A DNA stretch of 64,000 nt from Lutjanus erythropterus (lineage: Eukaryota > Chordata > Actinopteri > Lutjaniformes > Lutjanidae), in assembly GCA_020091685.1 (NCBI GenBank), contig CM034601.1, positions 13,068,472 through 13,132,471 of the forward strand, given 5' to 3'. Position 1 is the first letter of the stretch; every line of letters starts with the position of its first letter. This document shows positions 22,901-34,900 of this stretch, in pieces. The translations under genes and the position numbers were made by a program. Below the pieces are notes generated by a model that saw only the letters and a program-made list of their open reading frames with translations, ran no database searches and was not told the DNA's origin.

Positions 22901-25900
22901 CTCTTCATTCTTTGTGTACTGGATCAACGCCGCCTCTGGGTCTCCACCAAACACCACCTGGAGAGTGCGAGGGTTAGGTGTGTGTATATAACAAAATTGT
23001 CTGCACAGCTGAACTTCCTCAACATGGAGCCATTTTGTCTGTCCAAAATTCAACATAGTCAAAAGTACCACGGCCACCATTCAATCACATAGTATATCTA
23101 ACACTGTATTTTAGCATTCACATTCACTGATGTTCAAACAGGCTTAACTTGATGTTCTATTGAGATTATGTGAGAACATAAAGACCTATTGGCAAATCAA
23201 AGTTCTCCAAGTCTCTTTGCCAAATTATCCCCTCAACAATGGAAACTGAATTTTACCTGAATATTGACAATGGTTCCAAACTTGCTGAAGTGCTCGTTGA
23301 GTTTGGTGATGTTGTTAAGCTCACGTGGGATCTTGCGCACCTCCAGCTTGGTGTTCACGTAGTGATACCTCTTGGGAAAACTGCTCTTATGTTGGTTGTT
23401 AAAGTTCGGCCTAAAACGAGAAGAAGACCAGTGTGTGATGATTTGTTTTACACAGAAATTCATGGAAAAACTGGACAAGATCACTAACAGTGATGTTCGT
23501 GAAATAGAAACCAGATTAATGGCCTCAGGTTCGAGTTTCGGCATTCATACTAAAGTTCCTACAGAACATAACAGCTGACCACATGTCAACCTGCTTGACA
23601 CCCTAGATGGATTACAAGTCGAGCCTTTGCAAAGGAAGCATCCTCGTGTGCACCTGCTTCCCACAGCTGAGACAAAGGATAGGCTCCTGACCCATGAGTC
23701 ACCTTGGCTTGAAACAAGGCTCCCTTAGCAGTAACAGGAAATGTGGGGAGTCACCAGTTTGTCTGATCAAATTTCAATTGACCAGCTAGTTTCTTTTAAT
23801 GTCTTCACAAAACCAGAACCTGTTCGGTGACGGTTTAAAGTGACTATGATCACTCTGAGACAGTAGTGCAAATTTCAAAGCGCCAAGCTCAATTTCGAAT
23901 AAAATACTCAGTAACTGCTGCTGTGGTGAAAATGGTTTTGCTGTGAAAATACTTGTCAGGGGAACCTCCCTTTTTTTGCAGTGCTCAACTGCCATTTCAA
24001 GTGAGGACACAACAACTTCTTTGGTTGAGATAGTGTAAATTCACTTTGTTTGGGTTTGTGTGATGAGATTCTTGCATAGTTGTCTTAATAGGCAAATTTT
24101 AAAATAAAGTAAAACTTTTGTCAAGTGTATGTGCCTTTGAGTCCTTACTTCTCCATCCAGGGTTTTTTAGCTGCTGGGCCCTCAGCTGTACTGGGTCCCA
24201 TGGTTCTCTTCCTGTTGTCCTGATCTGTGTTGAAACGGGAGACGTTACTTCCAGGGGTGCTGGCTGCAGTGGCAGGCTCTGTCTGGATCACTATGTTAGC
24301 AGCTGGAAGACACACGCACAGACAAAAACACAGACAAACAATAATTAATACTGGGAGATTTTGTAATTGCCTTTATCCATCACATGGTTGTCCATCATCA
24401 TACAGAACTTTTATGTTTGGATCCTGCGAGTAGAACTAAGGTAAATTCTTGCTACCTCTGGAGCCTTGTCCTTCGTTGGAGGTGAGGCCGATGAGGTTGG
24501 AGCGCTGTGTCTGCACCCGGGGGATGAACTGACGGTACGGGTTACGACCTGCTGCAGTCAAGCCTGGGGATTCTGGGTTATAGCCCTCTGGATCATAGTT
24601 ATCTAATGTGTAAAGATGAACATGCACACACATACAAACACAGGCTTAGAGGAAATGTGAACCTTTTTTAAATTGAAAAATGTGAGAAAAACTAACCTAA
24701 ACACAAATAAAATAACAAAGAAGATAAAGTGAAATTACACAATGAAACCAAGCAGTCTAACATAAATTAATAACAAAGACAAACGCATAAATGAAAGTTC
24801 TGCTTTTCATTTAGTTACTTATGTAGCACACAACATATTTGTTTGTGATGTGCTTAAATGCTTCCAATGGGTATGACAGCAACATGTGACATTCTAGGTT
24901 AAATGCAGCTCTGAGTAGTTTGGTCTGGGGAACATACAGTGTATATATATATATATCTCTCAGGTATCATCTTAGTTTTTGGATCATCGTGATGTGTCTT
25001 ACGTTTTGTCTTTTCCCAGTTTTAGAGGCTGCATTATTTGCCTTTGCCTACTTAGTCATTATAGCCACTTTAAATTCATTCAAAACTCCCACTGTGTTAA
25101 TATTTTGTGAAAGCACCATTGGTCATCCCAACTATAGCACTTATACCAAAATTTAGTAGTAATCACTAAAATGGTATTTATACATTGTTGGGTAGTTTAG
25201 CATGAGTAGCATGATATTTAAAAGGAAGATATCTATTGAGATATATTTATTGTATATTGTGGAGTAGCCTACAGATAGACATATCACAGCCTTTGAGTAA
25301 GTAGCTTAATTCAAAGACAAAATTTGAGTAGCCTAAATAAAATAAATGTAATATGAAAAAAACAACAATATAAACAAATGCACAAATGAGGAACATAAAT
25401 TAAATTGAAAAAAGTTATCACAGACAAGATAAAACAACATAAGGTGATAAGTCTTATCCTGAGCCACAGTTTACTGTAACACAAAGGCAAAATCTAACAA
25501 AATGTGTCCTTCTGTGACTGTTGTGATTTTGTCTGAGTTGAATTAAGGTCAAAAACCCAGAGTCTGTAATTAACTAAAAATACATCTACTCTATTTGAAC
25601 TAAGCCCCTTTTCTGTATAACTGTATAAATATTCATGAGCTGAATTATGGGGAAAGCACTCAACACAATATGATTTAGAAAAGTTAATGTTAACTTGCTC
25701 AAAGCAACTTTGTCTGTTAGGTTAATAAACAGTGCCACCTGCTGGTCAACAGCTACTACTGCAGCCTGAGGAAATACATGTACATCACTGCAACATCACA
25801 CACAAACCAACTTAAAATGACAGAAAACAGAACCACAGGGTAAAGAAAAAGTCCACAAAAAGCAACGTAACTCTCAGGAGCTTTGTCATTATAGCTCAAC

Positions 25901-28900
25901 TTTATAAAGTCATATCTACTCTAATTACTATTAAAATAATTAAAGAAAACTCATAGCAGGAAGTTGAGACGGAGCCAAAGCAATGTCACCATCAAAACAC
26001 ACAGTCCCAATCTGAATAGGAAAAGCATCGCTGCTTACATTCAGACTGGACATATTGGGGACGAAGAGACACAGATGAGGACGAGGAGGGAGGAGGAGGA
26101 GGTGGAGGAGGAGGAGGAAGAGTAGGTGGCAGCCCCACACCAGGCGGTCCGATAGGAGGAGAAGAAGTGATTGCCGATTGGTGGTTGGGTGTATCAATCC
26201 CACTGGTTGCTATCAGTGGGGGTCCTGAGGGAGACACAAGCCCAAGCTAATGTCTCAGGTGTATCGCAGGTATGACAGTGAGTCTTTGGTCTGTACTACT
26301 AAAACTTCATCTCATGCCACACAGGTTGCTTTAATACAACAGCGAAGGTGACAGGAAGTAACAGCTGTTCAATGCAGTGCTTCAATTTTAGATTCAGCAA
26401 TATATTTGATTGATATACCTGATTTATAGCCAGTCAGACAAAAAAAAACATGGTAAGAACATCATCAAGAACCAGTGTGATCAAAGCAATGGGCGAATAA
26501 TCCGCAACTAGAATGCTGAATTTTAACCACTATCAGTGTCTGTTTAAAATAAAAAAAAAAGAGACATACTTGGTTTGCTCATTAACGCATTCTCATGTAG
26601 CAAGAACTAAAGAAGCATATCTTAAAGGCTCCACCTGTTAGTTGTATTATTAGATGAAACATAAAATATATACTGCAAGTCTTTTTTTTCTGTTCTTTTC
26701 TTGTGTGTATGTGGAACAAGTCCAAACTGGTGTATCAGACATAAACCAGCCTCAAAACACAGAAACTCTTACAGCCCACCATCAAGAACTTTACTGAGTT
26801 ACCAATACAGATTACCACAGAAACTATCAACTGTTAGTAAGCAAACTCCACTATTAAGCTCCATACCTTCCTTTCCTGCCTTGCGCTGAATTTGCCTTGA
26901 CATTGAGATTTTTCTCTCCTTTTAAATGTTTTAAAACGCACAGAACAGTCACACTAAAGAGGTTACAAGATATGCTGCTGCAATTCTGAAAATGACAGGC
27001 ACGCCCTCTCTTCCTCTGGGTGAAACCAAACAAAAAACAAAAAGTTTGTTTTCACACATATTGTAGACTCTACAAATCATGCTGATAAATTCTGTGCTGT
27101 AGCTTGATTTCCATGAAATAAACAAGGCTCACAAAAACAAACTTGTATACTCTGATATATGTATATAAAATAGCATTAATCAAATGAATCTACACTTAAG
27201 TCACATAAATATAAGGGCTACTACAAGAAGAGATGTTTGACCTGTGAAATTTCACCTGTTCAACACTCAAAGCAGTTATGACTAGAAAGACACGATAAAT
27301 ATCAAGGCAAATTAATTATTGGCCCATAATAGCTGATCACTGATATTATAATTGAATTATAGCTGATTAATATCGCTATAATAATTTCTGATTTGACAGA
27401 TTTTGTCAAACCCTTTAATTTGGATTCTTAGGCAAAATGCTCTATAAAAGCCAAAAGTATATTAGAGAAGCTTTCTGATGTACCTGAAAAACACTAGAAA
27501 AAAGATAACTGAACATCTGAAAAGTCAAAATTGTTCTTTACTTTTGTTTCAACAGTGATGGCAGTTAAATGTGGTTCAGTTAGAGCTGTGGGATGTTAAA
27601 TCATCCATCTTTACTCACTACATCTGAGCTTTTTTACCCTCAAGTGTGCATAAACTACTGAAAAAAAATCTGTATTGTGCATCCCTAGTTATAACATATA
27701 ACACAAGAAATAAAAAAAATGTTAAACTTAAATTGGTGGCAGAAGCCAGAAAAGGAGAAGTCACTTGGAGATGATCATAACGACAGGAAATATACTTAGA
27801 TATTTCATGTATATGTATTAAATGCAAAAAATATATATATATCCACTTTGAGAAATTGATAAGCGAGAGATGGAGGATAAAATGTTTTTCATGGTGGGAA
27901 GAAGTGCTTCAGAGAAGAAAAACTAGCTGCAGTGATTTGTAGAAAACAAGACAACAGTCACCTTTATAAATGTAAAAAGGCGGTCAGAAAAACATATGCG
28001 CTTTCTAGAAGTTGGCATTTCCGCAACAGTGTGGTGGTACTACTTACCAGTCATAGGGAAAACGCCTGGTGGTGGCGGTTGGCCGTAGGGTGGCATCGAA
28101 GGCATCCTGAGGGGAGGGGGTGGCTCAGTGATCGGGGGCATGGGCAGCCCAGCGGGGGGCATAACCGGTGGAGGTGGGAACGGAATCATGCTAGGCAGAT
28201 TGACATCATCAACGATGAGAGGGTCATTGCCGTGGTCGAATAGACAAAGGTCGCCACGGACGCAAAATCCCTTCTCTGTTCAAAAGAGAGAAACACATTT
28301 GTGGTTATTTTTGAAGTTTAGGACTGCATAAAAGAAACATTCTCTACGCAAGAGCTACTGTACAAATACTCTTGAGTATCTATTTGTAACCTACTGTAAA
28401 TCTAAAGGGGTTTTTAGACGCCTGGAAGTCAAATTAATTCAGGAAAATATAACTAAAAGGAAATTAAGAATGAATAAAAGAGCAAAGACAATAAACAAGA
28501 TGAAAGACTGGTCTTGTTCAAAGCAGCTAAGAACTACAGTGCATGTATTTACCCCACAGTCTCATTAAGGAAGTGGGTCCCTAGTGGCTGTGTTTGAGCA
28601 CTGTGACAGATAGCAGTGTTCTTCAGGGACCATGGGTAATTTTAAACCCTCTTGTGTCTCCGGAGAGGAGGGGAAGAGCTAAACAGTGGTCATTAGTGAT
28701 GAGACTAAACAAGGCAATCAATAACCCTCGTGGGAAGATAAAGGTAGAGTTTACACAATAGCCAAAGCAAACTTTACAGTAGCCATGACACATATTGAAA
28801 CAGGCTGAACATATTTCCTCTGATATGGCGAAAGGGACAGTTTGCCAAACACACACAAAAAAAAGAACTGATAGAAAGAAGGAATCAAATGAAAGGAGGA

Positions 28901-31900
28901 AAAGATGATTCACTCTGTTCTTACCATCGTAATCCCTGCAACGCTGTTTGAGTGAAGCGGCCTTGTTGCTGAATGGCTTGACAATGCCATCTTGCCTCTG
29001 GTTGCCATAGTAGCCAGACCAGCTGTCTGTAGTGCTATCAGGCAGGTGAGCCGGTGTCGCTATGGGGACGCCTCCGGCTCCCGAGACTCCGGCGGACGAC
29101 GAGGAAGAGGAGGAAAAGGGGTGCGGAGGTGTGGGCAGGGGAAGAAGAGGCGGCGGGTGCTGCTGTTGCTGCTGGGAACTGGACGTGGTCGAGGAGTTGT
29201 AGCAGTCGGTGTCCTTCCTTTCCAAGTCAAACTTTGACTTGAAGTCTGTGAAAGACGAGCAGAAACAGGCATTTTAACAAAACATGAATGAGTATTACAG
29301 TCAAGTAGAATAACAGCTACTGCTCTCATCCTGCCAAACATTTAGAGATGTAGAATAACCTTGTGGATAATAAGGCCAATTCCAGCCCGAGTTGCTGAGT
29401 CCCCACTGGTGTGAATGCAAAGCTGTCCACATTGTCCCTTATCGATAACAACTCCCAGCAATACTGACCAACAATCCAGCAGAAAATAACACAATCTACT
29501 ACATCCAGAGCTCCGTTCAGTCTCTTCTCTGCATGCAGGGTGTCTCCTGCAGCACCTCCACATCACTAATGCTCAGTTTGACTGTGCAGACAGGTGCTTC
29601 AGGAACTTCTGCTCTCTTGGGTCCGCTCCCCTGCGCTGCTGTTGTTGTTATTGCGTTTTTATTGGGTGGGGGAACTTTCTCACCTCTGCCTCCTCTGTGC
29701 TCCCTGTCTCTGCTCTTTCCTCGGCTACCGCTCCTGCTGCGGCTCCGGCTGCGACTCCGGCTGCGGCTGTAGCTCCTCCCGCGGGGGCTGCCCCTGCGGC
29801 GCTCGTGGCGCTCACGTTCACGGTGGGAGTCGCTGCCGCTTTTCCCATGCCGGTCAAAGTCACGGCGCTTGCGCTCGTCTCGCCTCCTGTCATCCCGGCT
29901 CCTGTGTGGTTGATAAGTTAGAAATACAATCTTTATGCCTGTGTTAAATGCAACAAGTCCAAAAGACATATTTAAGAGTAGTTTATGTTGTTTATTTTTT
30001 GTTAAAATGTGTTATGTGCTTATAGCTGCCACAACATAATAATATATGCATGATGAAGTATAGCCTAATGGTGACTGTGAAACTGTATTTGTATCATGTA
30101 AGGATAAAAGCCTTGGAGAAGTTTTAGGCTTCTCTCTGTGTCCCCGTCTGTCTGTGTGGAAGTATCCAATTTGCATATCAACTGCATGACAACTGAACAA
30201 GTGAAGCCTGTGAGAATGTAAAGGCGAGGGAACAAGATGGAGAAGTACAGATAGTAGAAGAGTAGAGTTACAGGAAACGGATCCCTGGAGAGACTGGGTG
30301 TTCTGACCTTGCTAATAAAAATGTAACCGTTTGTACCTGCAGTGTAACAAATTCCTCTTCAGTCTTATTTGCTTCATCCTTAGTCACAGATGGAGGCTTT
30401 TGTTTGCAACCAATAAATAATCCTTTGGAATTATAGACAAAGACAGATATTGTCTCTAGTAGTAGTATTTAAATGCTTTTTATCTCAGCCTAACTAAATG
30501 CAACAGGACTTCTATTTGCCACGATAGATTAGTTCTACTTCTAGTTAAATTGAGTCTTAAACCAGCTGAGGCAAATGTGATCTTAATGACTATATCAAAT
30601 AAGGACACATGGTCATATTTCTCTCTCTGTCTATGAATAAGCACATTGAAATCACTTCCAATGGCTTTTATTCACTGCATTGATGAAAGAATCAGACTTT
30701 AAGTAGGGAATGGTGGATTGATTTTTCAGAATTGATTCTCACACGCTACTCATTTGGAATTGATTCCTTAAAAAAAATACTGTAAATAAAATTAAAAGAA
30801 GATGCACTATTTGTGACAAGAGAGTGCAGTACAGCAGTAACACGAGTAACCTCCTCAAACATTTTAAAACATCACACCATGAAAGCTGTCAGGAGGTTGA
30901 ACAAAAGCAAGATGTTAATTTTATTATTTTTGTAAAATTGATTGCTTTTATACTTACTGGCACAAAAATGACTGCTTTAGTTTGCCTGTTTCAAGTTAAT
31001 AAGAGTTAGAATTAGGCTTTAGTTGAGACAAGTTGTTTTTGAAGAGAGACTTTTATTTTTCTTCTTTTCTCAAATTTTCAAATTTTCATTGTTTGTAAAA
31101 AAAAACCTTCATTCATTCTGATCTGCTCAAAGGCACTGTGTTAATTTGCTGTTGCTTACTGTTATTAAAACTTCACTTTCATCCGTTTTGCATTAAAACT
31201 AAGTAGAGATCCTGTCATCATATTTGTTATTCATAGATAAGTCCTCTGTTGAACACATTCAGTTTCAACACACTGTACTGTGTGCATGAGTACAGACATC
31301 TGTAAATCATTCTATACCTTTGACGTAGTGTCCGATCACTGCACAGCAGGTCTTAACATGATGTTTATGCAGGTGATCCTGCTTGCTCAGTCTCTCTTCA
31401 TTTTTAATTGAGAGGTGCAGCTCGTGCCAGGCCCAATTAGTTAACAAAATTCAGAGGTGCACACCCAAGCGACACAACTCCGTTTGGAGCCTTGGCACTC
31501 AAATCAACGCAGGATATGATGTCATTTTTATTGCATGCCGGGCACACTGTGGTGAGCATAAATCCAGCACCACTTAAACTGCTGTTGGATGACAGTGTAA
31601 CAGCAATTGTATTGTCCAATCTGTTATTGACTAGGCGTGTTATAGACAAGAGGCGGCCTATTGGACACCTGGGCCCTCATCAAGCCAAACGCAGGACACA
31701 TGGGATTTCAGACTAACTATGCAAATGTATCCACATGTTAGGATCTTTATACAAAAAAAATGATGGACTTTTATCAGCATTAAGAGGGTGAGGCCCTGTA
31801 TTTTGGAAATTTCAGCATGCTATTGAGGTTAAGGTGTCTTCTGTGTCAAAATAGTGTCTGCATATGCCTTGTGTCTGGTCATTAAACAGAGGTAAACATA

Positions 31901-34900
31901 TCCCTGAAGGAAGCTACAGCCATACCTGGACTCGTTGAAGTCAGAGCGGTTTCTCAGAGGACTTCTCCTCCGCCTGTTTTCTCTCTCCTCCTCTGGAGTC
32001 TCAGCCTTGAGGGAAAAAAACAGTTACTTAAACTCTTCTCCATTTTGTTTTTAAGGGGAGACTTGGAAATACAAAGATTCCTCTCAGTCTGAAAACAATG
32101 GGCTTGAGTTTAGATACCTGAAAAAGTGCAGTTCTATGACATACAATGATATCATTATCAAATTCTTTGATCCAAAACCCCATAAAGTAACAGCATCACC
32201 ATTTTTATGTTAGCACTACCTGCTTATCCAGTCTAAACGTAGTAGAAAATTTCACACTAGCTCTTCTTACCTCCACAACATCAGATTTGACTGCAGGTGG
32301 TTTGACCTCCTCTTTAGGAGCTTCCTTAGCAGCAGGAATTCCCAGGTAGTTCTTGGTTGTCAGACATTCAAAAAGTTTATCGACAAATCCCATAGTCTCT
32401 GCAATGATAAAATGAATTGTGTGAATAGATTACATATTTTTACCATTCCCACACAAAGAGCAAATTAACCCCAAAGCATGAAATGTACAAACATTCCTCC
32501 TGAATCACACTACTTGCTACTCTCCAGGCAGTGCTAAATATATACAGTCTAATAAACACCAAATGATAGACAAAACTAAACACAGAATAGACATAAAACA
32601 GGGAAAATCTGCTTGATAAAATGCAACAGAATAAAAATGACCTGAAGGAAAAAAAGCAATCCACAAAAAAATTTAAGAGTCAAGGAGGTTATTAGGGGCA
32701 TTTTATTTGACTGCAATATTTGTATGTTTTCCAGAGACTACAGTTAATTTCTGACAGACTTTAGACTTAATAACTTCATTTGTCACCTTGTAAAATGACT
32801 TTGTATGGGGATGGTTAAAGTGTCAGAATTTTAACTTCCATCAGCAACTAAATAAAGTATTGCTGCAAGGGTGCAGAAATGAGCTGTGATTTTAAAACCT
32901 TGAATTCTCAACATGTGACAAAGTAATCACAGGGACATGCGTGTTCATCACCAACCCAATAAAACAACTGCAAAGGCATTGTCTTTCTGTGATTGTGATT
33001 ATATTGTACAGTTAAAAGTAAAATGAAACCATTAAATAAGATGAATCACGCAAGGAAAAAGACCAAAGCACAACTCAACTCAGGCTTACAACTTGATGCT
33101 TCATGTGACACAGCCTGAGGACATTAGAGAGGAGAAAGTGGTTGCAAATGATGTAACACCCTCTGGTGGCCATATTGGTGATCTACAAGTGGCAGGCCTA
33201 GATGGTGATTATATACAGCTACTGGCATTTCTGAATGTAAAACTTGAGCTTATCGTCTAGAAAAAAAATTAAAGAAACACTATTCATTTCTTTGCGTTTT
33301 GGCCAATTCATCGCTTATAAATCTGGTGCTGCATTAACACTGTGTCTGCTTGCATAAAGTAAACTACATATTGTGTCTGACCAGGCAAACGGGACAACCA
33401 AATCAATTCCGAATTGTATTACTACACTGGACAAATAGGACAGACACTTCTTTTTATTAGATTTTAGTGTGTCTTATTTTTTATATTAATATATTTATAG
33501 AAAAATCACTGTTTTATTTAATTCTGAAAACCCTTTGTACCTTTTCTCTCCAGTTTCTTGGTCTATCCTCAAGTTACTAAACAAAAAGTGAAGTGCATGG
33601 TCATTTTAACCCAAACAATGATTTTTCCCCCTGCACTGTGTACAAATGTGCATGCTACGCATATTCTCCAGCCATTGCCATTTTTGTCTTAAAAATCCTG
33701 GGAAAACCCTGCTTGAGGTGAAAACCAATATACACCTTGCCTGTTTGTTTATCAGACTATTTTAATGTTTCTGAATGAATCTCCTATCAAAACTTTCTAT
33801 TTTCCTTTGTTTATGATCAACAGGTTTACATGAAGCTATTTTTCTAACTTGATCCTCATTTCCTATTTGCCAACAATCAGTTGACTGATGGGCCTCCATA
33901 ATGCCACCGGCTGTGATTCCAAGAGGATTTTGTAACATAATTGCAAAGTCTGTACCGTCAGTGTGAAGGGAGTAATGCTACTCCCTTGCTAAATGATGGG
34001 CACATCGGCTGAAGGAAAAGCTTCTATACAGCATACTTGAGTAGCGAGAGGTCGGGTCAATATCAAAACAGCCCAGTGCATTTAATCACACTGGCACTGA
34101 AGCTCTGTGTGGAGTTCATACCTTTTTGTAGGAAGACATCAAGCTGATCAGCACAAAGTGCTTTCAGCTCTTTCTCCGGTTTGTCCTTCTTCACAAGAGC
34201 CACCACATAGTTGGCCAATGCAGAGGGGTCAGCATCACATCTGCAGATTAAAATATATTTATTTTAGACTTTCAGCTACTTTTTATCTGACTTTAACAAC
34301 AAAATGAATAATGAAATAGCAATGAAGCTTTTGCAAAAGTATTTAATGACTGAAGTAGGGGAGAAAAAAGAGGAAGAGAAAACTGAAATATTTATAATTG
34401 GGCTCAACCTGAAGCAGTATACTGTATGTCAATGAGGCATGCTCTCCAGTGGTGTCCAACTATCCATGCATGCAAATATTCTTAAAACACCAAACCAAGT
34501 ATGAACAAAATGAGAACATCACAAGATAACAATGCTGAAAGCCCTCTGAGCTAGCAAGTGGTGGAGCTAATACAGTAACATTACTATCACACGAAGCTCC
34601 AGAAAGCATCCTTGACAACTTCAAGCTAATACATAGGTAACTGCATAACTAAATACCTAGTAGACCAGATAAAACTATTAACTCTCAAAACTACTTCCAC
34701 TTCTATTTGACCATAATCATAAAATCAGTGGGTTCAAAGTACCTGACACAATAACAGACAAAAGACAATAACCGGGCAAACACAACCAGGCAAATTAGCA
34801 GCTGAAAAAAGCAATACAGCATGATGGACACTGGAAATTTGGAGCCAATGATGATACTGAGATTAGGGAGTAAAAAATTCCAATATTGATATATCAGCTG

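Noticed and set aside
29594-29947. Open frame on the plus strand over the RS-rich RBM27 exon
   Set aside because: Simple antisense reading of a repetitive Arg-Ser exon; Gly/Ser/Cys-rich with no domain.
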